From positions 682,001 to 746,000 of the forward strand of contig NC_013080.1 of NCBI RefSeq assembly GCF_000142805.1: a stretch of 64,000 nt of DNA, given 5' to 3'. Below, one piece after another: positions 9,257 through 17,341 of the stretch (position 1 is the stretch's first letter; every line of letters begins with the position of its first letter). This stretch comes from Lachancea thermotolerans CBS 6340 (taxonomy: Eukaryota > Ascomycota > Saccharomycetes > Saccharomycetales > Saccharomycetaceae). The translations under genes and the position numbers were made by a program. Below the pieces are notes generated by a model. The model was given only the letters and a program-made list of their open reading frames with translations, was not told where the DNA came from and made no database searches.

Positions 9257-9306
9257 CAATGTAGGTCCCTTCATCTCTGGTAGCCCGTGCTTGTCACTCG
9301 GCAGTA

Positions 9307-11176
9307 CTACCCATGTGTGTCTGCCAGTGTTATGCTGCCACAACGTTCGCACGTGTGGCCACTAATGCGCTTGTGGTCTTACGTGGAAGCCTCAATCTTT
9401 CGGCCGGGGATTTTCTGCAGCTTCTTGGGCTGTGACGGCTTCACAACCAGATTACATTTTTGGTTCCAGCAACGCGTACGCGTCCGCTGATACCCTACGG
9501 AACATGCTCTGCAAAGCTTGTCCAAGACTCTCTTTTTCCAAGGTAAAGGGCTCCAGCTCGAAGTCGTGGTGCATTTGCAGGAAAGGCAGCGCTCTTCGTA
9601 CTCGCCATTTCCTTCTCTTGTTATCTCTGTGATGTTTCTCGAGCTCCCAGTCGTGAGTTGCAAGTCGGTAATGAAAGAGTCTCCACTCTCATTAGAAATC
9701 ACACTGTACACCTCAGCTTTCTCACCTTCTGAAACCTTAAACTTCATTCTGGCTGGTTTTAATACGCGCGATCTGTGCTCTTCACCTTGGTGCTCATCAA
9801 AGTAACTGTCCGGCGCGCTCTTTGTGTAGCAGGTGAAAAACGAAGTGACATCGTTTGAAACTAAGGGCTCGGAGACTTCAGTTAGGTTCTCTTCGCATTT
9901 TGGGTCTGGAGTTCCGTAATGCTTGCTATAACTGCCTGCTTCAGGATCTGAAATGTTAGCAACTAAAGTGGTGTCTTGCTCGTATGACATAGAAGTGTCA
10001 GCAGTAAATTGACAGGCCCTTTTGTTAGAATAATCCACTGCATCTTCTTCGAGTTCCCTTCTATGCCCATCCGCCTCGCTGTCCTCGCTGTCCTCCGCAA
10101 ACTCTTCCCGGTCTCTTTCCCTAGGATACTGAATCGGATGGTTTCTCTTTCTCTCGGCTGCACACCGATTAAGGATCGACAACAAAGTCTGGCGGTTTGA
10201 GCCCCCAAAAATGTCAAACGTCCATAGGTCACTATCGTTCAGCCCCGGTGGGCCAATCCGAGCGGCCTTGAAGTAAACTGTCACATTCAGCCCAAGAGAG
10301 CGCGTAATCGAATAGATGCCGTCGCGAATTGGAAGATATGCAGATGGTACCTTGGCACGTATAGACCCGTGCTGGGCCCGAGTGCACCCGTCAGAGTCGA
10401 TCAATCCAGCAAGGAACGCTTCACGCACGATAATCTGCTCCGTATCCATAAACTTGGGCACACCGGTAACCATCGCCTATCCAGAATCCCAGCAGCCAAG
10501 CCATTCCTTCGAGCTCCTTCAACGTGACGTCCCTCTGGAACTTTTCCTTCAGCCATGGCAGCATTACAGGCCGCTCAAATGATAACGGGGAAACTACCAA
10601 CGTCGATGAAGCCAGCACATCCTTGTTCAGATGCCTTAGATCTCCTACCTCGCACTTCCACTTGATGATCTTATCAGGATAAGGCCCCGTGCATTCCTCG
10701 ATGTACTGATCCACAGCTTCCTCATCGCATGGGAGAGGAAACGTCTTTCCAGTCGCTTGGATAATGTTGATAACTCGGCCGTCAGGAGTTCTAGAAGGAC
10801 GAGGCTGGTTGACTGCCACATTTCTAATGCATTCTCGTGACTTGTTGTAATCCTTTACCACCTGTGTAGTTAGAATTAGCAGTTCCTGGCGCCTCGTACA
10901 CGTAAACTCAACCAGCCCCCAAGGCGGAGTGCGTGTCGGGTCGCGTAAGTGCGCGTAGTGTCCGGAGGCCTGAGTTACATAAAGGGTGTCAGCCGTAGCT
11001 CTGGGCACAGCGGCGACTTCACAGGGCTCCCCGTTAAGCGACATGAGCTTGTCACCTACTTTGATGTCCTCAACGCAAACCCACTCACCCGTAAGGGCAA
11101 GAAGCCTTGTGCCTTTCAGGAATCCCCCAGAAAAATCGTGTTTTTGGCCAGACATCACTCGCTTGCTTACTATCAT
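9307..11176 (-). pseudogene. WHO: decayed WHO element: HO/VDE-like LAGLIDADG homing endonuclease downstream of FBA1
   Basis: On the minus strand an intein-like Hint block (GFLKGTRLLALTGEW, then VEDIKVGDKLMSLNGEP) leads through a DNA-recognition region to the first LAGLIDADG motif (MAWLLGFWIGDG, about 10,475-10,510). The frame then changes. The second motif (VREAFLAGLIDSDG) and SITRSLGLNVTV follow in another frame, then an acidic insert, a Hint-like terminal block (EKAEVYSVISNESGDSFIT) and a Cys-rich tail (CLSC, CRAC, RCWNQKC) as in HO. HO has nearly 90 residues between WLGD and the second motif; only a few remain here, so a frameshifting deletion is inferred. A TAA at 9379-9381 cuts off HTCERCGS, which continues in frame to a TAG at 9307. 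The intein nucleophile Cys is Gly. Same orientation as FBA1 and directly downstream, the known site of WHO elements in Torulaspora and Lachancea. Confidence 0.88.
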
Positions 11177-11582
11177 GACACTAAGCAAGCGCCATTCTCC
11201 AACGCGAGCCCTCACTCAAATATGCGCCCCCCGGACCTCTCTGTGTGTCATTTTAAAACGCCTGTAAACCAACCTTGGTGCACATGCGAAACGTGTCAGA
11301 GCTTACTGTTTGATGCACAAGAAAGAGAACTCGACTTTGTAGTTTGATACCCACTTTAAATCGGCGCGGGCTGCCACTCGTGTGCTTATCTCAGCCAATT
11401 TAACCAACATGAAATTAAATATCCGTCGACAGTGACATACACTCTTGCTTAAACGCCCACTCGGAAGCGCTTTATATAGAGCCCTCACGGGCGCTCAACC
11501 CATCCTCTTAATGCAATAGCATCAATATTCAATATATAACGTTACTTAAACATAAACTCGTTTCAATTTCGAAGAAATCAGC
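11177..11582. other. intergenic region between the WHO pseudogene and FBA1
   Basis: About 406 bp holding the FBA1 terminator and the former promoter of the WHO gene. A minus-strand TATATAAAG lies at 11470-11478. I looked for a displaced copy of the FBA1 3' end here and in 8845-9378 and saw none by eye. Confidence 0.5.
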
Positions 11583-12662
11583 TTACAATTGCTTCTGAGT
11601 GTTGAAAACGCCCAAAGCCTCGGTGATTCTCTCGGACATGGTCTTCTCACCCTCTCTAACCCAGACTCTTGGGTCGTACTTCTTCTTGTTAGGCTTGTCA
11701 GCGCCTTCAGGGTTTCCGACAGGGGTCATGAGGTAGTCCTTGTTCTTCAGGACGTAGTCTCTGATACCCTTCAAGTAGGCGAACTGACAGTCAGTGTCGA
11801 GGTTGACCTTGACGACACCGTGGCCGATGGCGGTCTTGAAGTCCTCGTTGGAAGAACCGGAACCACCGTGGAAGACCAAGTATAGAGGCTTCTCCTCGGT
11901 CTTGACCTGACCGTGGGCGTACTTCTGGAAGTCACCTAGGATCTCTGGTCTCAACTGGACGTTACCTGGGGCGTAGACACCGTGGACGTTACCGAAGGCA
12001 GCGGCAATGGAGAAGTTTGGAGAGATAGGAGCAAGAGCCTTGTGGACGGCGAAGACGGTCTCTGGCTTGGTGTAGAGGTCCTCACGGCTGACGTGCTCGT
12101 TGTTGACACCGTCTTCCTCACCACCGGTGATACCGATCTCCATCTCTAGCCATTGGCCCATCTTGGCCATTCTGGTGAAGTACTTGACACAAGAAGCGAT
12201 GTTCTCGTCGTCGGACTCCTCGGACAAGTCGATCATGTGAGAGGAGAACAATGGCTCACCGTGCAGCTTGAAGTAAGCCTCGTCGGCCTCGAGCATACCG
12301 TCGAACCATGGGAGCAACTTCTTGGCACAGTGGTCAGAGTGCAAGACGACTGGGATGCCGTAAGCTGGGGCAATGGATCTGATGTAGTGGGCAGCGGCGA
12401 TGGAACCTCTGATGGCGGCGTTCTGGCCGTCGTTAGAGATACCCTTACCGGCGAAGTAGGCAGCACCACCGTTGGAAGTCTGCAAGATGATTGGAGAACC
12501 GTTGTCTCTGGCGGCCTCCAAGGCAGCGACGGCGGTGGAGGAGGAGGTAACGTTGATGGCTGGGATAGCGAACTTGTGCTCCTTCGCGTAGTCGAACAAG
12601 GCACGGACATCGTCGCCGACGATGACACCGGTCTTTCTGGTTAGAACGTCTTGGGCACCCAT
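11583..12662 (-). CDS. FBA1: fructose-1,6-bisphosphate aldolase, class II
   Basis: Protein of 359 residues, the same length as S. cerevisiae Fba1 (YKL060C). It splits fructose-1,6-bisphosphate into glyceraldehyde-3-phosphate and dihydroxyacetone phosphate, using zinc, in the cytosol. Zinc-ligand and catalytic regions are seen: VVLHSDHCAKK (His and catalytic Asp), a metal-binding EIGITGGEEDG loop, AFGNVHGVY, FHGGSGSS, and VKVNLDTDCQ. Codon use is strongly biased to optimal yeast codons, as expected for one of the most abundant proteins. Its 3' part is the target of WHO homing; the coding end here is intact. A TATA box lies about 90 bp upstream and a CTTCC cluster about 330-360 bp upstream. Confidence 0.98.
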   Translation of the reverse strand: MGAQDVLTRKTGVIVGDDVRALFDYAKEHKFAIPAINVTSSSTAVAALEAARDNGSPIILQTSNGGAAYFAGKGISNDGQNAAIRGSIAAAHYIRSIAPAYGIPVVLHSDHCAKKLLPWFDGMLEADEAYFKLHGEPLFSSHMIDLSEESDDENIASCVKYFTRMAKMGQWLEMEIGITGGEEDGVNNEHVSREDLYTKPETVFAVHKALAPISPNFSIAAAFGNVHGVYAPGNVQLRPEILGDFQKYAHGQVKTEEKPLYLVFHGGSGSSNEDFKTAIGHGVVKVNLDTDCQFAYLKGIRDYVLKNKDYLMTPVGNPEGADKPNKKKYDPRVWVREGEKTMSERITEALGVFNTQKQL

Positions 12663-12749
12663 TGTAGTATGTAGATTGATTGGAGTGGTTGATTAGAGGT
12701 GGTAAGAGAAGAAGGCTGAGAAGACTATATACAGGGAGCGAGATGCGGG

Positions 12750-12757
12750 TTTATATA
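12750..12757 (-). promoter_or_regulatory. FBA1 TATA box
   Basis: TATATAAA on the minus strand, about 88 bp upstream of the FBA1 ATG, a canonical distance and sequence for a highly expressed TATA-type yeast promoter. Confidence 0.7.
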
Positions 12758-12985
12758 GTTGAGAGTGGACGGCGCGCTTTGCTCTGAAAATGGGTCGACC
12801 GGACGCGGCGAGGCGAGAATTAGCACGCAGAACATGGTTTGATGGCCTGCGGCTCCTCTCGTGATGGGTTGCGTCGACGGAGCGATAGTGGAGCAGAAAA
12901 AAAAAACGGGCGGTGGAGGGATGCAGGAGGATAGGTGTTCGCGGTGGGCTCGCGAGCTGGCTTCTGAGAGCTTCTGGGCGAGGAC

Positions 12986-13019
12986 GGAAGCGCAGGAAGC
13001 TGGGGGAAGCTGGAGGAAG
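12986..13019 (-). promoter_or_regulatory. CTTCC cluster (Gcr1-type sites) in the FBA1 promoter
   Basis: Four CTTCC pentamers on the FBA1 sense strand (GGAAG on plus at 12986, 12995, 13005, 13015), spaced 9-10 bp. CTTCC is the core recognised by Gcr1, the activator of glycolytic genes including FBA1 in S. cerevisiae. Spacing near one helical turn would place all four on one DNA face. Function is inferred. Confidence 0.55.
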
Positions 13020-13295
13020 CCGGCGAAGGCAAGCGTTTTTTTTTAATTTGGTAATTTTTTTTGGCGAGCGTGGGAGCGATGGCGTCACAGTGGGAAGGCA
13101 ATCGTGTGACGCGAGATCCGGAAGCGACCAAAAGAAAGCCTCATGACGTGCGAGAATGACGTTCTGAGCACGTGATTGATAGGCGGGAGAGGTACGCGCA
13201 CGTGAGCGGCTGCGATTGAGGTCGGCGGCTATTCGAAAAGAAAAGCGTAAATGTAAACAGAGATTATATCGGGGTATGCATAGAAGCTTTTCGCA

Positions 13296-14987
13296 CTAGT
13301 TCTGGGCGTTCGTCGCGGCGGTGAGCTGGGCTTGGCGGACCAGCGAGGAGGGCGCATCCATGACCTCGAGCATGACCTCCACCAGGCGGATGCGAGAGTT
13401 GCGGTTGAAGGCCGGATCGTTCGTGAGCGCGTCCCACTCTCCCGTGGTAGCCACACGCACGGCCTCGTAATCTGTGGCGCCAAAGGTGGGAAGTAGCCGG
13501 AGATGATGCCAGTTCTGGATCTCGTTGTACTGGGCCGTGGGCCCGTGGATCAGCTTCTCGATAGTGTAGCCGTCGTTGTTGGGCACAAAGAGGTAAGGAC
13601 GTAGACCCCACCGGACCATGGAGGAAATCTCCTGGACGGTGAGCTGTAGGGAGCCGTCGCCGATAAAGAGAATGACGCGCTTGTTTTTGTCGAGCTCCTC
13701 TGCGGCCATGGCGGCGCCCAGGGTGGCGCCTGTGGTGAAGCCGATGGACCCCCACAGGACCTGGGATATGCCGTAGGTGTTGTTGGGGAAGCGAGTCTGG
13801 TTGATGCCGAAGGCAGAGGTGCCAGTCTCGGTGACGACAACGTCGCCCTCACGCAGAAACTCGCCGATCTGGGTCCAGAGCCACTCCTGGGTCAGCGGGG
13901 TGTCGCGAGGCGTGGGCGCGTTCCGGGCGGGCCTCGTGGGCACGGGCCGTGGGCTGTAGTGCTGGATAGCGGCAGGGATACGCTGAATCAGCTTCTGCAG
14001 CACAAACTTCATGCCCACGCGCGGGAAGATGGCGTTACGGACCTTGGTATGGTCGGAGTGAAACTCGACGACGTTGCGGGTGCCGTAGGAGTAGGAGAAG
14101 GAGCCCGTGTTAAAGTCCGAGAGCAGGGCACCCAGCGAGAGGATGAGATCTGCAGCCTCCACGGCGCTCTTGACGTCGGGCGAAGACAGTGTACCGACAT
14201 AGACGCCACCGAAGCGTGGGTGTTTCTCGGGAACGGAGCCCTTGCCCATGGGCGTGACGAAGCAGGGGAACTGCGTAGCGTCGGTGAGCTGCCAGGCCTC
14301 TTTCTTGGCGTCGTGGCGCGAGCAGCACGCGTCCGCGAGGATGATGGGGTTCTGCGCCTTCTGGACAAGGGCGAGCACCTGAGTGAGCACCTCCTCCTCG
14401 GTGTCCTCGTCGTTGGGCTCGAGCGAGAGGTCAATGGGCGTGTCGAGTAGGCGGCGATCAACCATCTGGTTGACTATGTTTGCCGGCAGCCCCAGGTATA
14501 CGGGGCGCTGCGTCACGTAGGTGGTTCGGATGCAGCGGTCGATCTCCTGCGGCGCGGTGGCCAGGTCCGTGACCATGGCGGTGGTCTGCGAAATGTTGGC
14601 CGACATGCGGTGGAAGACCGCGAAGTCGCCATCGCCGAGTGTGTGGTGTAGCAGCTGCTGCTTGGCCTGCGATGCGAGCGAGGGAACGCCCACAACGTGC
14701 AGCACGCCTACGTGCTCAGCGTATGAGCCCACGACACCATTGAGTGCCGATAGTTCGCCGACCCCAAACGTGGTAATTAGACATGCAATGCCCTTGAGCC
14801 GTGCGTATCCGTCAGCCGCGTACGCGGCGTTCAGTTCGTTTGTGTTGCCGGCCCAGCGCATGCCCTCGACCTCGTAGATCTCGTCCAGCAGCCTCAGGTT
14901 GAAGTCTCCGGGCAAGCCAAAAATAGTGAAACATTCCACTTGTCTTAGCCTCTCGAACAAGTAGCGGCCTAGGGTGATTGATGACAT
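13296..14987 (-). CDS. PDC1: pyruvate decarboxylase, PDC1 family
   Basis: Protein of 563 residues, co-linear with S. cerevisiae Pdc1. It decarboxylates pyruvate to acetaldehyde with thiamine diphosphate and Mg2+ in the cytosol, the committed step to ethanol. Key residues are present: Asp28 (GLPGDF), Glu51 (NTNELNAAY), the HHTLG pair near 114-115, the regulatory Cys pair near 221 (ADACCSRH), GDGS of the cofactor motif and Glu477 (YTIEK). One oddity is Pro at 469 (YLFVPNNDG), where Pdc1 has Leu next to the cofactor-binding NN. The gene is GC-rich and codon bias seems weaker than in FBA1, so it may be a secondary paralogue. No PDC gene sits here on the YKL or YMR tracks. Confidence 0.93.
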   Translation of the reverse strand: MSSITLGRYLFERLRQVECFTIFGLPGDFNLRLLDEIYEVEGMRWAGNTNELNAAYAADGYARLKGIACLITTFGVGELSALNGVVGSYAEHVGVLHVVGVPSLASQAKQQLLHHTLGDGDFAVFHRMSANISQTTAMVTDLATAPQEIDRCIRTTYVTQRPVYLGLPANIVNQMVDRRLLDTPIDLSLEPNDEDTEEEVLTQVLALVQKAQNPIILADACCSRHDAKKEAWQLTDATQFPCFVTPMGKGSVPEKHPRFGGVYVGTLSSPDVKSAVEAADLILSLGALLSDFNTGSFSYSYGTRNVVEFHSDHTKVRNAIFPRVGMKFVLQKLIQRIPAAIQHYSPRPVPTRPARNAPTPRDTPLTQEWLWTQIGEFLREGDVVVTETGTSAFGINQTRFPNNTYGISQVLWGSIGFTTGATLGAAMAAEELDKNKRVILFIGDGSLQLTVQEISSMVRWGLRPYLFVPNNDGYTIEKLIHGPTAQYNEIQNWHHLRLLPTFGATDYEAVRVATTGEWDALTNDPAFNRNSRIRLVEVMLEVMDAPSSLVRQAQLTAATNAQN

Positions 14988-15011
14988 GTGTGTGTGTGCG
15001 TGTGTGTGTGT
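14988..15011. repeat. TG/CA microsatellite abutting the PDC start codon
   Basis: A run of TG dinucleotides with one C interruption, beginning directly at the PDC ATG. The PDC mRNA leader therefore ends in CACACACACA before ATG. Length variation here would alter the leader without touching the protein. Confidence 0.85.
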
Positions 15012-15890
15012 ATCGCTGCTAATGTCGATCCAGAAACTGCAGGCATTGTGGCCCGCATTTATACAGAGCCAAGCACTAGTTTTGCCGCTCTTACTGTAGC
15101 TGTCAAGCTCCCTCGGACATCCACTTTGTTCTCATGTCATGGGCGTGTGCTGTTTCGTGCTGTCATAACCAGTGAATAACGACGCCGTGATGCCCTCCGC
15201 TGTCGCTGATCCGCTACTCGCATTCTGTCCCGTAAACGCATACAAATTTCAAATTCAGAATATGCGCATAGCGGGTCTTATGCAGGTAGCAAGATCGCAG
15301 TGGGGCTTCCGTCCTGTTTCCCACGTGCTAGATCCCTCTTGATCACGGGATGTTGAGTAACTTCCACAATAGCCGCGCAGGTTGTGTTCGCTTGCAGGTC
15401 TAACGAGAACTGCATTAGAATCTGTAGATATTAAGGAAGCTGAAAGTATGCAAATCGGTGTGGTCCGGCGCTTCTTCTCTTTTTTTGGACGCAACGCTAT
15501 GGGCTCGAGCTGAAATTAATGTTTTGCAAGTCTATCTCGAACTTCAACACCATTATAATAACTACAAAATGTAAACACTTCTAATTTTTCAAGTTTTGGT
15601 GAATAAAAGGCGAGATGCCCAACCGCCCATCCAAACTCCTGTCTGGGAGATTGCACGCTTGAGGGAAAACTTGTGGCTCCGTCGCCAGTGGAAAGTGGTT
15701 CCCACACGTACAAAATAGTTCGTACTCAGTGATCATCTCGAGCTTTTTTAGGTCACATGACAGTGGTCCACGCATATATCTATGTACGGAGGGTACCTCA
15801 GATCAACGGCGTAGGTCCCTCTTACGAATGTTGTCCCCGCCCTATTTTGCACCATCCAGTACTTGCCAACACCACGGCTTCCTCGCAGTA
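14988..15890. other. divergent promoter region PDC / HRT2
   Basis: About 900 bp between the divergent PDC and HRT2 genes. Visible are the TG repeat, a minus-strand TATAAA at 15058-15063 (about 71 bp before the PDC ATG) and a T-run at 15479-15486. Open frames at 15255-15775 show no family resemblance. No RNA gene seen. Confidence 0.5.
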
Positions 15891-17273
15891 ATGTCCCTGC
15901 CCCAGACTTTCAAAAACAACGACAAAGGCACCTTTGGCCAGTTCACCGCGACCAGTAGATGGCCCACCATCATTAGCAACGCTATCGACGACCTGCAAGC
16001 AGAACTGGATACTCTCGAAGGTGGCTCCCAGCACTTCCACGACGGTCAAAAGATCCAGCAGAGCCTCGTAGAGCTACGTAAAGAGGTGGAGACCGACCAG
16101 GCCATCCGCCCCTTCACCGCAGGCGAAATCAAGACTGCGGACGTTCCAGGATCCTTCAACGAGCACATCGCATCGGTCGCGCAAACGTGGCACACGGGCG
16201 GCTGGCTGTTCTGCGAAGTGTACCTCTACCGGCGCATCAACGTGCTTTTCCGCTCCTACGCCTCCTGGCGCGAGTTTGACATATTCAACCGTGTGAAGCA
16301 GTCCACCTTCCAAAGCTCTATGGTCGGCGTCGTCGAACTCGCCGTTCGCTACCAAAAGCTCCAGTCGCAATTGGAGTCTGCAGACTCAGAAGCCATTGAG
16401 CTCCTTTTCAAAGAGTTTGTCGAAATCTCGCTGTGGGGGAACGCCACCGATCTGTCTCTACTGACCAACGCGACCTTGGAGGACATCAAGTCCCTACAAG
16501 GCGAGCAGGCAAGAAAGGCATCTGAATCCAAGATCCTGATCAACGACACCGCCAAGGCTTGGAAGCAGCTGCAGTCTTCGGAGCACAAGCGCGTGGACTT
16601 TGTCCTGGACAACTCAGGCTTCGAGGTCTACGCCGACCTGATGCTGGCCCTCTTCCTTCTAGACACCGGCATTGTCAAAGAATGCATTTTTCACGCCAAG
16701 GACATCCCCTACATGGTCAGCGACTGCATGATCAAGGACTTCGAGTTGCTCCTGCGAGACATGGAGTCGCCTGACTTCTTTGACCTGAAGCAGCTGCAGC
16801 ACGACGAACAGCCCGGCCGCGAATCTCTCGCTTTCCTGGTCAAGACTCTCAGAGACCACATCCAAAGCGGTTGCATTAGCTTCGTGCAGGACTCTTTCTG
16901 GACAACAGATCTGGACTATACCCACATCGACCCATCCGAGACCAAATACCATGGAGCTGAGATCCACAAGTCTCTGCTGGACAGCGCGCTCGTTATTTTT
17001 AAAGGTGACTTGAATTATAGAAAGCTCACTGGCGACAGAAAGTGGCCCAGGACTACAAAGTGGGAGACCGCTATTGGATCCCTGGCCTCCAACGGCCTCA
17101 AAACTTTGAGTTTGAGAACTTGCAAAGCGGATGTAGTCGTTGGACTTCCTTCCGGCGTCGACGAGAAACTGTGTTCCGAGTGGGAATCATCGAACAAGAA
17201 GGGAGAACCCGGGTCCTGGTGGAGTTCCAGCGGCAAATACGCCGTGATTTGTTTCTGCGATGGCCAAAACTGA
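15891..17273 (+). CDS. HRT2: DUF89/ARMT1-family metal-dependent phosphatase (YMR027W)
   Basis: Protein of 460 residues; S. cerevisiae YMR027W/Hrt2 has 470. Conserved blocks run throughout: RWPTIISNAIDDL near the start, FDIFNRVKQSTF, EISLWGNATDLSLLTN, VDFVLDNSGFEVYADLMLA with the metal-binding Asp-Asn, IFHAKDIPYMVSD, and KGDLNYRKLTGDRKW near the end. The family hydrolyses phosphorylated metabolites such as fructose-1-phosphate and is proposed to limit sugar-phosphate damage. I start at the ATG at 15891 (MSLPQTFKNNDKGTFG) because it aligns with the family start; the open frame and an ATG at 15828 lie upstream. Confidence 0.93.
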   Translation: MSLPQTFKNNDKGTFGQFTATSRWPTIISNAIDDLQAELDTLEGGSQHFHDGQKIQQSLVELRKEVETDQAIRPFTAGEIKTADVPGSFNEHIASVAQTWHTGGWLFCEVYLYRRINVLFRSYASWREFDIFNRVKQSTFQSSMVGVVELAVRYQKLQSQLESADSEAIELLFKEFVEISLWGNATDLSLLTNATLEDIKSLQGEQARKASESKILINDTAKAWKQLQSSEHKRVDFVLDNSGFEVYADLMLALFLLDTGIVKECIFHAKDIPYMVSDCMIKDFELLLRDMESPDFFDLKQLQHDEQPGRESLAFLVKTLRDHIQSGCISFVQDSFWTTDLDYTHIDPSETKYHGAEIHKSLLDSALVIFKGDLNYRKLTGDRKWPRTTKWETAIGSLASNGLKTLSLRTCKADVVVGLPSGVDEKLCSEWESSNKKGEPGSWWSSSGKYAVICFCDGQN

Positions 17274-17341
17274 ATTTCCTCTTTAAGAAACAGCTATATA
17301 CATATACGCTTCACATCTATGCACATATGCCTTCTCCCGAT

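Larger units (their letters stand above)
12663..13295. other. FBA1 promoter and PDC 3' flank
   Basis: A 633-bp region upstream of FBA1 and downstream of the PDC gene, both on the minus strand. It holds a TATA box, a CTTCC cluster, A/T tracts at 12897-12906, 13037-13044 and 13054-13061, and CACGTG motifs near 13169 and 13200. No gene or RNA seen. Confidence 0.55.

Noticed and set aside
9379-11176. VMA1-type intein (VDE)
   Set aside because: No VMA1 extein flanks it, the nucleophilic Cys is absent, and the Cys-rich tail is HO-like. Position next to FBA1 fits a WHO element.
12153-12644. Plus-strand 163-codon frame inside FBA1
   Set aside because: Antisense shadow produced by the extreme codon bias of FBA1; composition (Val/Gly/Asp-rich) has no family pattern.
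13959-14450. Plus-strand frame inside the PDC gene
   Set aside because: Antisense to a conserved enzyme in GC-rich sequence; no start context or family resemblance.
15729-15890. N-terminal extension of HRT2
   Set aside because: Opens at GTG; the family start aligns at the ATG at 15891 and the extension resembles no presequence in relatives.
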